Virus record (IMG/VR): IMGVR_UViG_3300048818_000054
Span: 1-64,000 of that record
Source: a virus
DNA: 64,000 nucleotides
Direction: 5' to 3' (one strand)
This document shows positions 35,254 to 43,269 of the stretch, one piece after another. The position numbers were made by a program, and so were the translations under genes. The notes beneath the pieces were generated by a model. The model made no database searches. It saw nothing but the letters and a program-made list of their open reading frames with translations, and had not been told where the DNA came from. Position 1 is the first letter of the stretch. Each line of letters begins with the position of its first letter.

Positions 35254-36929
35254 GCTCGGTACCTTCCATCCGCCAATGTGACGATCGTGCGCTTGCCGCT
35301 CTGGTAAGTGACGATCTCCGCGTGATGCCACGCGCCCGGTCCCTTCGAGGCGTATCGAAGGTCAAGCCTTGAGGACGTGCCCGCGATATAGGCTCCGTCT
35401 CTGATTTGCGGCTCATGCGTGTGAGCGGTGTTCATGCGTTCGACAAGCTTTGCCATGCCCATGGGCGAGCCGCGCGTGCCACGCGGGCCTTTGTCGCCGT
35501 GCAGCCCACATTCGATTGGCGCGGTGTCCTGACAGACAAGATAGGAGTTGCCGGGGTTGAGGAAGCGGACGCCTTCGAGGTCGCTACCGGAGTTCCGCAG
35601 CCCGAAGATATGGGCTTGGAACTCTTCTCCGTCGCCGTCTTCAATCGCCTTAAACCACGCGGCGTTCAATTCGTGCCAAATGCGCGCGTTGCCGGGATCG
35701 TAATGGCCGGCCGTGTCCTTGAGCCACGTATCGAGCATGGCATTGTGGTTCGATGCGACGTGAACCGAAGTTGACCAGTCGCGCATGGTCGCGCGAAGGA
35801 AATGCGCCGTGTTGACGAACATGTTTCGAACGCTGTCCTGCTTCTCCGATCGTATCAAGGCGTTTTCGTGCGGGTCGCGGATAGTGTGATGCCCGCGCGC
35901 CTTCATCGAAAAGCTGTCGTGAAAGAACTGGTGCTTGGGTTTCAAATCATCGAGCATCGAGCTACCACCGGGACCGATACTTGGGCCGCACGCAACCGGC
36001 GTCCAACCCCACAGCACCTTGGCAACGTCCATGTCGAGTTCTTCGTAATGCACGTCGCCCCAAGTAATCGCTTCGACGGGCGGGCCGGGCATGACCTCGC
36101 CATCCTTCACGAACACGTCAAGGTCTTGGAATGAGCCGTCTTTGCCGAAAGATATCTGGCGCAGAAAGAACACGCCATCGGGCCGTATCTCCGCGATGGT
36201 CGCGCCGGGAGTGTGGTGGAACTCGGCCTTCTGGCCGGCATTCTTCTGGACATAGTTCGGCTTCGTGATGACGCCTGTGGTCATGATTTGCTTGCCGGGC
36301 CGGCCGGGCATAACCGGGACGCTCTTCAAAGCGATCTTGGCATGTGGGAACACGGCCCAATGGTCGCGGGTGTTGGTTTCCCAGCCGGTGAGGGGATCGA
36401 CGGCGGTAGGAAGGATGTTCGCCTTGCCAAACCACGTCAGCTTGGGCGCGAGGTCCACCACTTCGGGGCGCAACAATTTCTCGATCCTTTGCGAGAAATG
36501 GCCGGTATCGACCATGTGCTCTTCGAAGAGGCCCTTCTGATAGGTGAAGCCGCCGACTATGACCTCTCCGTCGCGCTGGGCGGCGTATGCCTGTAGATTG
36601 TTCAGGGCGGCCTCATACGTGCCAGTTTCGTCTTGGGCGGCGGTCATCAAGACCACGCGTACTTTGGCTGGGCGGGCTTCTACGGTCATCTTTGGCAGCA
36701 AAATCTTGGTCTTGGTACCGGCCTTCAAGGCGTGAGCGTCTGCCGTGGTGGTTGCATCCTTCGGCGGGAGCAAGCCTTGCGCTCGCATCCTGACGACGTG
36801 CTGGAAAAACGTGGCGCGCTTGACGTGCATCAACTTGCTGGCAGCTTCGACATTGCCCTTGGTTTTTGCCAAGTTTGCGCGGGCGCGTTCGACATATTCG
36901 GACGCGAAGACAATCAGGGAAGCGCTCAT
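35250..36929 (-). CDS. Calcineurin-like phosphoesterase with N-terminal HTH, 559 aa
   Basis: ATG 36929 (upstream 15 codons lack a ribosome binding site). Residues 20-60 form an HTH (VEAASKLMHVKRATFFQHVV). The rest has metallophosphoesterase motifs in order: TWGDVHYEELD (GDxH), FFHDSFSMKARGHH, HVASNHNAMLDTWL (GNH[DE]-like, with S for G), and MNTAHTHEPQIR (GHTH-like). No family match beyond the fold. Could be a nuclease or a phosphatase; phage T5 A1 is of similar length, but I cannot establish homology. Confidence 0.65.
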   Translation of the reverse strand: MSASLIVFASEYVERARANLAKTKGNVEAASKLMHVKRATFFQHVVRMRAQGLLPPKDATTTADAHALKAGTKTKILLPKMTVEARPAKVRVVLMTAAQDETGTYEAALNNLQAYAAQRDGEVIVGGFTYQKGLFEEHMVDTGHFSQRIEKLLRPEVVDLAPKLTWFGKANILPTAVDPLTGWETNTRDHWAVFPHAKIALKSVPVMPGRPGKQIMTTGVITKPNYVQKNAGQKAEFHHTPGATIAEIRPDGVFFLRQISFGKDGSFQDLDVFVKDGEVMPGPPVEAITWGDVHYEELDMDVAKVLWGWTPVACGPSIGPGGSSMLDDLKPKHQFFHDSFSMKARGHHTIRDPHENALIRSEKQDSVRNMFVNTAHFLRATMRDWSTSVHVASNHNAMLDTWLKDTAGHYDPGNARIWHELNAAWFKAIEDGDGEEFQAHIFGLRNSGSDLEGVRFLNPGNSYLVCQDTAPIECGLHGDKGPRGTRGSPMGMAKLVERMNTAHTHEPQIRDGAYIAGTSSRLDLRYASKGPGAWHHAEIVTYQSGKRTIVTLADGRYRA

Positions 36930-36939
36930 GGGGAATGCC

Positions 36940-37374
36940 TCATGGTTCGCCGTGCTTTGAGCACAGTTCGGCACGCGCTTCGTCTCTACCTTGCTGTCGG
37001 GCGTGTTCCAACTCGATCCGATGTTCTGATCGAGCTAGGGTTTCGGCAACATTAGTGGCAAGGGCGCGCGCCGAGGCAGCTTCGGAAAGTATCTGATCCA
37101 GTCGAGCGGTAGCCCGCGTCTGCGCGCTGCTCATAAATTCCATCAACTCGCGAAGCCGGGAAAGGACTTCGGCAATTTGCGCGGCCATTAGGCCGAAGCC
37201 TGCGCTCTGAGCGGTCGGATCGACGGCAAGCGAAGTCGCTACCGCGCCACGGATGCGCTTGTAATAGCCCCAAACTCCAACGGCGGTGACGGCAACAGCC
37301 ATTCCGAAATTGGCATAGGCTTGAAGCGAGCCAGAAAACATATTTGCCACGTCTGGCCCCGCGCCTTCCATCAT
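36940..37374 (-). CDS. Single-span membrane protein with coiled coil, 144 aa
   Basis: ATG 37374 overlaps the upstream stop (ATGA). Transmembrane segment about residues 20-38 (YANFGMAVAVTAVGVWGYYK), then a long helix (LSRLRELMEFMSSAQTRATA, LATNVAETLARSEHRIELEH). In the lysis cluster; it could be a holin accessory protein. Function not established. Confidence 0.7.
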   Translation of the reverse strand: MMEGAGPDVANMFSGSLQAYANFGMAVAVTAVGVWGYYKRIRGAVATSLAVDPTAQSAGFGLMAAQIAEVLSRLRELMEFMSSAQTRATARLDQILSEAASARALATNVAETLARSEHRIELEHARQQGRDEARAELCSKHGEP

Positions 37375-37850
37375 TCACCTTCCGGTCGATCAATCTCCAA
37401 GGTCGCAATGTAAGTGTTCACCACGTCCAAGATGAATAGACCAACGTATACGGGGGCAGCGAAGTTCCAGTGCGGTAAAGAGAACGCGCCGAAGATAAGC
37501 TGAAACCAGACGAAACAAGAGAGGAAGGAACAGGCCGCGCGAATGTGCGGGGATAGGGTAAATGTGGGGAATGTGCCGTTGATAATCAGCGCGAATAGGC
37601 GCCCGCCGCCGAGTAGCAGCATGACGTATAGCCAAAAGTCTTGCGACGCTAGACGCGTGAGATAGGCGTAAGTGTCAGCGTGCGGGTCATTCTCGAATAG
37701 GCCCTGATTTTGCATCATGACCAGTCCCATCCCGAACAGGATGCCCGATGCAACCCACGACCCGTAGCGCAAACGGAAATGCGCCATTGCTCCCCTGAAC
37801 AAGGAATTGACCGGATTGTAGTTTGGGTTCCGCGCTATCGCCATTTCCAT
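37371..37850 (-). CDS. Four-span membrane protein, holin candidate
   Basis: 159 residues; ATG 37850 (or GTG 37853) overlaps the o-spanin stop. Transmembrane helices about 33-48 (VASGILFGMGLVMM), 73-91 (FWLYVMLLLGGGRLFALII), 104-122 and 132-150 (APVYVGLFILDVVNTYIATL). Located in the lysis cluster next to spanins and endolysin. Size is large for a holin; inference only. Confidence 0.65.
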   Translation of the reverse strand: MEMAIARNPNYNPVNSLFRGAMAHFRLRYGSWVASGILFGMGLVMMQNQGLFENDPHADTYAYLTRLASQDFWLYVMLLLGGGRLFALIINGTFPTFTLSPHIRAACSFLSCFVWFQLIFGAFSLPHWNFAAPVYVGLFILDVVNTYIATLEIDRPEGE

Positions 37851-38332
37851 CACGGCCTCTTGACGCCGGCTCGAAGGTGTTGAAGCACCTTATGCCAGAA
37901 AGGGTGCCATACGACCGGAGCCGGCGCGGGAACAGGCGGCGTCGCTGTCGCAATTCCTGGTACGACAGCGGCGGGGGCCGGAACGGGGGGTGTAGGGACA
38001 GCGGCGGGAATTTCGACCTTCGTTCCGACCTTGGGGGCGAACCAGCCTAGGTAGGAATGCGTGGGCACAACGGCGGTGATCTGGCGGCCAACACGCGTGA
38101 CCACGACGGGCGGGTCTTGCGCGGCGGCTAGGTTGCTCACGCGGGTCCAACAGCCGGCCGAAACGCCGCGCTCGAAGTGGGCCGACAGACGCATTTCCCC
38201 GACCTTCGTTGTCGAGTGGACGTTCTGCAAACTGTCAACGATGACACCGCAAGGCTTGTCAACTGGCAGGCTTGATACACACCCCGTTGTCGCGATCCCA
38301 ATTGCCACCAGCGGTAAAGCAATCTTCAACAT
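37850..38332 (-). CDS. Outer-membrane lipoprotein, probable o-spanin
   Basis: 160 residues from ATG 38332, which lies inside the i-spanin gene in another frame. MLKIALPLVAIGIATTGCVS carries a signal peptide ending in a lipobox-like TTGC. The middle is beta-like and the C-terminal half is proline-rich (AVPTPPVPAPAAVVPGIATA), as in o-spanins. Would be anchored in the outer membrane and connect to the i-spanin at lysis. Longer than typical Rz1. Confidence 0.65.
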   Translation of the reverse strand: MLKIALPLVAIGIATTGCVSSLPVDKPCGVIVDSLQNVHSTTKVGEMRLSAHFERGVSAGCWTRVSNLAAAQDPPVVVTRVGRQITAVVPTHSYLGWFAPKVGTKVEIPAAVPTPPVPAPAAVVPGIATATPPVPAPAPVVWHPFWHKVLQHLRAGVKRP

Positions 38333-38531
38333 TTTTCTGTCCCTTTGCAGCTTCCGCCTGCGACTTCGCATTGGCGGTCTGAATATCGGTTATCGCGGCA
38401 GCGTAGCCTTCGTCATAGACCTTGTGGTGCTCATAGGCGAGGAAGCCCGCCGCGCCAGCCACGATGACGCCATAGAAAGCGTAACGTAGCAAGGCGGGAA
38501 GGCCGATGTTCGTAATGAGGAAGGCGAGCAT
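38259..38531 (-). CDS. Probable i-spanin (Rz-like), 90 aa
   Basis: ATG 38531. An N-terminal transmembrane segment (LLRYAFYGVIVAGAAGFLAY) then a periplasmic helical stretch (YAAAITDIQTANAKSQAEAA) and a cysteine-bearing end (DCFTAGGNWDRDNGVCIK). It overlaps the o-spanin start by 74 bp, the classic embedded Rz/Rz1 layout. Short for a spanin. Works with the o-spanin to fuse inner and outer membranes. Confidence 0.65.
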   Translation of the reverse strand: MLAFLITNIGLPALLRYAFYGVIVAGAAGFLAYEHHKVYDEGYAAAITDIQTANAKSQAEAAKGQKNVEDCFTAGGNWDRDNGVCIKPAS

Positions 38532-38687
38532 TCACTTGACCCCGGACGGGTGAGGAAGGTGTGACGGTTTGGTCGGCCGTAACGGCGGCATACGGTGAAC
38601 CGGTGCCGTCGCCATCACATGCGGAATAGGCTTTGCCGACGCGCGGGCTTGCGCTTGAATATGAGCGATAGGCTCGATTTTCATCAT
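38532..38687 (-). CDS. Hypothetical proline/histidine-rich peptide, 51 aa
   Basis: ATG 38687 (second ATG 38684) overlaps the endolysin stop; TGA 38532 abuts the i-spanin start. MMKIEPIAHIQAQARASAKP, then MATAPVHRMPPLRPTKPSHL. No transmembrane segment. Bridges endolysin and i-spanin. Function unknown. Confidence 0.55.
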   Translation of the reverse strand: MMKIEPIAHIQAQARASAKPIPHVMATAPVHRMPPLRPTKPSHLPHPSGVK

Positions 38688-39607
38688 GCAGCCTTTGCGA
38701 GTGGAACTACAGGCGTCGGCGGGACGTTATCATTAACGGCCACAATTGGGAAGGGTCCATCGGCGTCAGGGTTAACAGGCTTCTTGAGCGCGCCCGCAGC
38801 GGCAGCGGCCGTCGCATCTGACCCGTATTTGAAGATGAAGCCGGCAATCGCTCCAAGCATCGTAAGCCCTACTAGAATATAGGTAATCCAGTGATGGTCG
38901 CCGCCGATAGACTGCAATTGCGGAACGGTTGCGGTGACGATTGTGCCCACCGATCCCGAGGCGGTGACAACGTGCGTGACAATCGGATTGACGGCGGGTT
39001 GGACCATATTATCGTCCACTTCCGCCTTCTGATGACCGCCTGCCGAGGTAACGTCAACTGGCATTGGCGCTGTCGCGGCGTTCGACCAAGCGTCGGCAGT
39101 CTTCTTGCCGTTGGCGATGCGTGCGGCCCAGCCCTTGCCGAACTCTGGCCATGTGGCAAGGCGCTCAAGCGTGCCAAGGCGGTGCTGACAAAAGCTGTCG
39201 ATCAAGCCGTCGATATCGTTGACGGCGGCGAGCGCGGCCATGGTCTTCGGACCAAGATCGCCGTCCGCCTGACCGGTGTAGCCGTCCATCGCCTGTTGAA
39301 GCCATATGGTAGCGCGGCCGACGCCCGAGTTGACCGAGGCGTCAAAGAACGCAAAGTCGAGCCCGATCGGGAAAGCATCGCATTGCCCACGGTCCCAATA
39401 CTGCGTCTTGTAAATCTCCGCGACCTCGGCGTCCGTGATCGAATAAACGTCGATCAAAGCCTCGTCGCGCTGCTGCCGCCAAGAATTGTAAGTGCGCTGC
39501 GTGATGCCATTGTTCGTCCGACCGCCGGGGTCTTTCGGGTTGTCAACCTTGCCTCCCTCGTAAACGAGAATGCGGGGCAATGATCGAACAAAATCAGCTT
39601 GGGACAC
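38684..39607 (-). CDS. Endolysin, GH108 type with C-terminal membrane segment
   Basis: 307 residues from GTG 39607 with AAGGAGG upstream; the TTG at 39631 is rejected because it lies in the palindrome. LVYEGGKVDNPKDPGGRTNN then GIT is the GH108 catalytic segment with Glu (EGG). DAFPIGLDFAFFDASVNSGV, AAIWLQQ-like and ADGDLGPKTMAALAAVND (PG_binding_3) follow. About residue 245-265 (WITYILVGLTMLGAIAGFIF) is a transmembrane helix, which is unusual; this may be a membrane-held endolysin. Hydrolyses peptidoglycan at lysis. Confidence 0.85.
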   Translation of the reverse strand: MSQADFVRSLPRILVYEGGKVDNPKDPGGRTNNGITQRTYNSWRQQRDEALIDVYSITDAEVAEIYKTQYWDRGQCDAFPIGLDFAFFDASVNSGVGRATIWLQQAMDGYTGQADGDLGPKTMAALAAVNDIDGLIDSFCQHRLGTLERLATWPEFGKGWAARIANGKKTADAWSNAATAPMPVDVTSAGGHQKAEVDDNMVQPAVNPIVTHVVTASGSVGTIVTATVPQLQSIGGDHHWITYILVGLTMLGAIAGFIFKYGSDATAAAAAGALKKPVNPDADGPFPIVAVNDNVPPTPVVPLAKAA

Positions 39608-39626
39608 GGGGCCCCTCCTTGGCGTG

Positions 39627-39640
39627 TGCAACTAGTTGCA
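39627..39640 (-). promoter_or_regulatory. Palindrome TGCAACTAGTTGCA, copy 8
   Basis: Between the fibre gene stop and the endolysin start. Followed by CAC on the minus strand. No -10 at the usual distance, so it may act on passing transcription. Confidence 0.8.
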
Positions 39641-39652
39641 ATCTTCTCTAGC

Positions 39653-41248
39653 TCAAATTCCGAGGTAAGGCAACCTTGGGATGACAGTATAGCCGGACGG
39701 GATAACCCCGGCAAAGGCCGTGTCACCGAAGTTCATGGTGATGGCACCGCCAGATGCCGTAAAGCCGGCCACGACCTTCCACGGTATCCCTTCGTCGAAG
39801 CCCGACATGCTGTAACCGCCGACTTCCGCGACAGGATCGGGTGGCGCGCTGCCATTCCAATCCGTGGCCTGCGTAATGTCCTTGTACCAAGCAAGACTGT
39901 TGACTACATCGATAGCGACTCCGAACCAGTCACCAGAGGTCGGAACAAACGCGAACGCGTTGAACGCCGGACCCTTACTGCCGGCGTTCTCCACGACGTT
40001 ATTGGTATTGTCGGCTGCTTCCGACTGATAGCTGTCCCAACCGGGCGCGCTCGCTGTCGAGAAAGCCGACGCGGCGAAACCAACGGCCGTGAGCGTGGCG
40101 GCCGTGCTTGCAAACGTCATCTTGAACTCGAAATAATACTTGCCACCCGCGAGGGATGGGGTGCCAAGAACGCTGCCCGTGAGAGAGGCCGTAGCAATCA
40201 AGTCGCCGCCGCTCAGAGTGACGTTCGTTGATTTGTTGGCCGGATCAAGGGTGATGGGGGCAGGCGTCGAGTAAGCCGGCGCGTCGAACGTCTGAGCGCT
40301 GCCAGACGTGTAATTGACGCCGCTGTTCGCGTGCCAAGCCGTCGTGTAATGCACGCCATCATCTGAGGATTGCACATAGAAATTATTCGGACATTGCGGA
40401 TAGTTGCCGCCGTCCGAGCGCGACGTAAGGACCACGCTAGAGCACTCAACCGGGCTCCCGCCATAGTTGATGCCGAGCACCTGACCGGTGTTGCCGTCCG
40501 AGGCGGACCATAGCGTTCCGCTGTTGCCGTCGAAAGCTTGATCGGCGTCATAGGTCGGCGTCGCGTAGGCTTCGGTAGAAAAGTGAGTTCCAACGCCCGT
40601 GCTCGTATCGGTGACGCCAGAATAGAACTGAATTTCTTGGAACGCGAAGGCGGTGTTGCCTTGGTTTTGCAGCATGGCGATTTGCCAATACTGATGCGAG
40701 CCCCAAGGCGATACGGACCAAGCAGGGAAGCTCCACGCCACATTGGAGAATTGTTGGATATGCGTGGCCTTGGCCCACGGGATGTAAGTCACCGCCGACC
40801 AAGCGTTGGTCCAAGACGATCCGTCATCCGACCATTCGACTTCGAAGCCGGTCGGCATTCCGGAGTAATTGTTATAGTCCGCGCAAAGCGTAACCACGTC
40901 CACGATGGCGGTCTTACCGGACCCGCAGTCTATGCCGAGCCACGCGCCGGAAACCGCGACCTCCCACGGATTGCTGATCGCGCTATCGTAATTGCCATCG
41001 AAAGCGAGAGAGCCGACATTGCTGCCGACGTGGCTGCTTTCCAGATAGGTGCCACCCGGCCCGGAAACCGTGTCCGCCAGATTGACGGCGTTGAACGATC
41101 CGTACGGGCCGACAAACTCGGCCTGCTTGATATAGAAGTCCCCGCCCGAACCAGCGCCGACAAAGTTCGCGATGCGCCAATAACGATGCCCCGTGGGCGC
41201 GCCGCCGCCTGAAGACTTGTGCGCGATGCACGCTAGCAGTTGCTTCAT
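39653..41248 (-). CDS. Tail fibre with discoidin-like and SPRY-like domains
   Basis: 531 residues from ATG 41248. Two discoidin (F5/8C)-like regions: HRYWRIANFVGAGSGGDFYI ... AFDGNYDSAISNPW and HQYWQIAMLQNQGNTAFAFQ ... AFDGNSGTLWSASD. Then a SPRY-like domain: SLAGGKYYFEFKMTFASTAA, SGDWFGVAIDVVNSLAWYKD. Both folds bind glycans or proteins, so this is a good receptor-binding candidate. It follows the DUF2793 fibre and precedes endolysin. Confidence 0.75.
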   Translation of the reverse strand: MKQLLACIAHKSSGGGAPTGHRYWRIANFVGAGSGGDFYIKQAEFVGPYGSFNAVNLADTVSGPGGTYLESSHVGSNVGSLAFDGNYDSAISNPWEVAVSGAWLGIDCGSGKTAIVDVVTLCADYNNYSGMPTGFEVEWSDDGSSWTNAWSAVTYIPWAKATHIQQFSNVAWSFPAWSVSPWGSHQYWQIAMLQNQGNTAFAFQEIQFYSGVTDTSTGVGTHFSTEAYATPTYDADQAFDGNSGTLWSASDGNTGQVLGINYGGSPVECSSVVLTSRSDGGNYPQCPNNFYVQSSDDGVHYTTAWHANSGVNYTSGSAQTFDAPAYSTPAPITLDPANKSTNVTLSGGDLIATASLTGSVLGTPSLAGGKYYFEFKMTFASTAATLTAVGFAASAFSTASAPGWDSYQSEAADNTNNVVENAGSKGPAFNAFAFVPTSGDWFGVAIDVVNSLAWYKDITQATDWNGSAPPDPVAEVGGYSMSGFDEGIPWKVVAGFTASGGAITMNFGDTAFAGVIPSGYTVIPRLPYLGI

Positions 41249-41250
41249 AA

Positions 41251-43269
41251 TCACGCGGCGTCTCCCGTCAAAATCCACTCATCCGTGCCCATCTTCGTGA
41301 GCGCGAGCACGGAGAATTGCGCGCGGGTGTTCAGCGAAGTCAAGGCATTATCGATCGTCACGCCGATGCCCGCCGCAACCGAAAGCTGCCCCACACCCAT
41401 CTGGTCCACGATGATTGAGCAGCCAATGTCAAAAGCGACCGAGCTATTGGGCGGGACGGTGAAGGTCAAAGCCGTCGCCTTATTGCCGCGAACCCACGTA
41501 TTCTCGTCTCCAAGGACGAAGATGTAGTTGGCCGTCTGCGACGTGATGGTGACGTTCGCGCTGGGTAGAGCCTTCGCTTCCCATTTCGTCGCACCGTTAT
41601 TCCAGTAGAGCACGAAACCATCAATGCCCGAGCCGGGCGTAACCGACACGTCGAAGAGATATTGAAGACCGGGAGTACCGGCAACCCATTTCGAAGTTCC
41701 ATTGTTCCATTGGAGGAAATCGCCGTTGATGCCCGATCCTTCCGTGACATTCACGTCGATAAGAGCGGCAAGGGTGGTGACCAGCGTAGGCTTGCCGGTC
41801 AAATCCGAATAGGCCCCCGTGATGGCGACGGTCGCTAACGTTGGCACCGTTAGCGTGCAATCCCATGTGTCCGTCCCGGATTTTATGAGGCGTGCGATCG
41901 TGTAGCGCGCGAGCATCACAAGCCCGGCCGGCGCGTTGATGGTGACGCCGCCAGTCGCAACGATGGTGGTTATGCCGGCCCCGATTTGCTGCACGTCGAT
42001 AACCGTGCCGATGGGATATGGGACCGAAGAGTTCAGGGGGACCGTGAGGTTGTTTGCCGAGGCGTTGCTCATGGTGATAAGCGCGCCTTCGTCAGCAATG
42101 ACGGTCGTGTAGCTTACGGTCTGGGCATTGACGCTGGTATAAACCGGGCCTTCGTCCGCACCGCTTGCGCCCGACAAAGTGGCCTGCCAAACGTTCGTCC
42201 CGACCTTGAACAAGGTGGCGACCGAATATTGACCGCCAAAGGTCAAGTCGCTGTCCTCTGAGTGAATAGTCACGCCCACGCCGGCCACAAGCGTTGTGAC
42301 GCCAGCCCCGGACTGCCCGACGTAAAGTATGGTCCCAATCGGGAAGGCGACCGAGCTATTCGGGGGAACCACGCAATTGTTGGCGCTCGCGTCGAACATG
42401 TCCACGAAGGTTGAAGCGTCGCTAATCGCCAACGTGTAATTCGAGGTTTGTTGATTGTAGCCGAGGATGCCGGGGATCGTGGGAGCCCACGCCGCGCCGT
42501 TCCACGCAAGCACCTTGCCGGTAGCGAGGCCGGTATAGGTCACGTCGGCAACGGAGGACAGCGCCGCCACGACCACGGACGGGCTCTTGGCCTCCCATTT
42601 CGAGGCTCCGTTGTTCCAATAGAGCACGTACCCGTCGATCCCGGCACCTTCCGTCACGGTCACGTCGGTAAGAGCGGCGAGCGTCGTTATGAGGGCTTTC
42701 GCCTCCCACGTTGAGGCTCCATTATTCCAGTAGAGCACCTTGCCGTCGATACCCGCTCCTTCGGTCACCGTAACGTCGGTCAAAGCCGCAAGCGTGGTGG
42801 TGGCCGAGGGCAGCGTCTCAGGCGTCCATTTGGACGTTCCGCTCTCCCACATGAGGACTTGCCCATTGGTAGGCGAGGTCGCGGCAACATTCGTCAAGTC
42901 GTCAAGCACGGTCGGCGTGCCGCTCGCGTCCGTGGTCCAATAGCCGCCACCCGAGCCCTGATAGGTGATGAAGGTGCTCGTATAGGCGTCATACATGCGG
43001 AGCTTGAGCGGCGGCGTGACGAACTGCCAACCGTTGTAATAGAACGTCAAGGTGCCCTGAAGCTGCCCAGCCCACGCGCCAGTAGGAGAAGACCCTATAA
43101 TGTAGGCGTCCCCTTCGGCCGGCGAGCCGGGCGGCGTGTTCATACCGTTTTCCAGCACCGATCCACGGAACACCGCGTCGATCAAAACCATGGCGGTGTT
43201 GAAGACGGCTTCCTTCTGCGCTTGGCTTGTCGTCATCAAGCCGATGCCTAGGATAGGAGTAAAGCTCAT
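41251..43269 (-). CDS. Tail fibre with DUF2793 N-terminus and tandem repeats, 672 aa
   Basis: ATG overlaps the upstream stop (ATGA). Residues 1-115 match DUF2793 (SFTPILGIGLMTTSQAQKEA, PPGSPAEGDAYIIGSSPTGA, W-Q-F-V-T-P-P), which joins fibres to the tail. Then at least five copies of a motif like LTDVTVTEGAGIDGYVLYWN with GASKWEAK, and three copies of a beta-domain (TLAISDASTFVDMFDASANN ... GTNVWQATLSG). The same modules are in the left fibre cluster 1-2651. Confidence 0.85.
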   Translation of the reverse strand: MSFTPILGIGLMTTSQAQKEAVFNTAMVLIDAVFRGSVLENGMNTPPGSPAEGDAYIIGSSPTGAWAGQLQGTLTFYYNGWQFVTPPLKLRMYDAYTSTFITYQGSGGGYWTTDASGTPTVLDDLTNVAATSPTNGQVLMWESGTSKWTPETLPSATTTLAALTDVTVTEGAGIDGKVLYWNNGASTWEAKALITTLAALTDVTVTEGAGIDGYVLYWNNGASKWEAKSPSVVVAALSSVADVTYTGLATGKVLAWNGAAWAPTIPGILGYNQQTSNYTLAISDASTFVDMFDASANNCVVPPNSSVAFPIGTILYVGQSGAGVTTLVAGVGVTIHSEDSDLTFGGQYSVATLFKVGTNVWQATLSGASGADEGPVYTSVNAQTVSYTTVIADEGALITMSNASANNLTVPLNSSVPYPIGTVIDVQQIGAGITTIVATGGVTINAPAGLVMLARYTIARLIKSGTDTWDCTLTVPTLATVAITGAYSDLTGKPTLVTTLAALIDVNVTEGSGINGDFLQWNNGTSKWVAGTPGLQYLFDVSVTPGSGIDGFVLYWNNGATKWEAKALPSANVTITSQTANYIFVLGDENTWVRGNKATALTFTVPPNSSVAFDIGCSIIVDQMGVGQLSVAAGIGVTIDNALTSLNTRAQFSVLALTKMGTDEWILTGDAA

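Noticed and set aside
39608-39631. Endolysin start at TTG 39631
   Set aside because: The TTG falls inside palindrome copy 8; GTG 39607 has AAGGAGG at good spacing.
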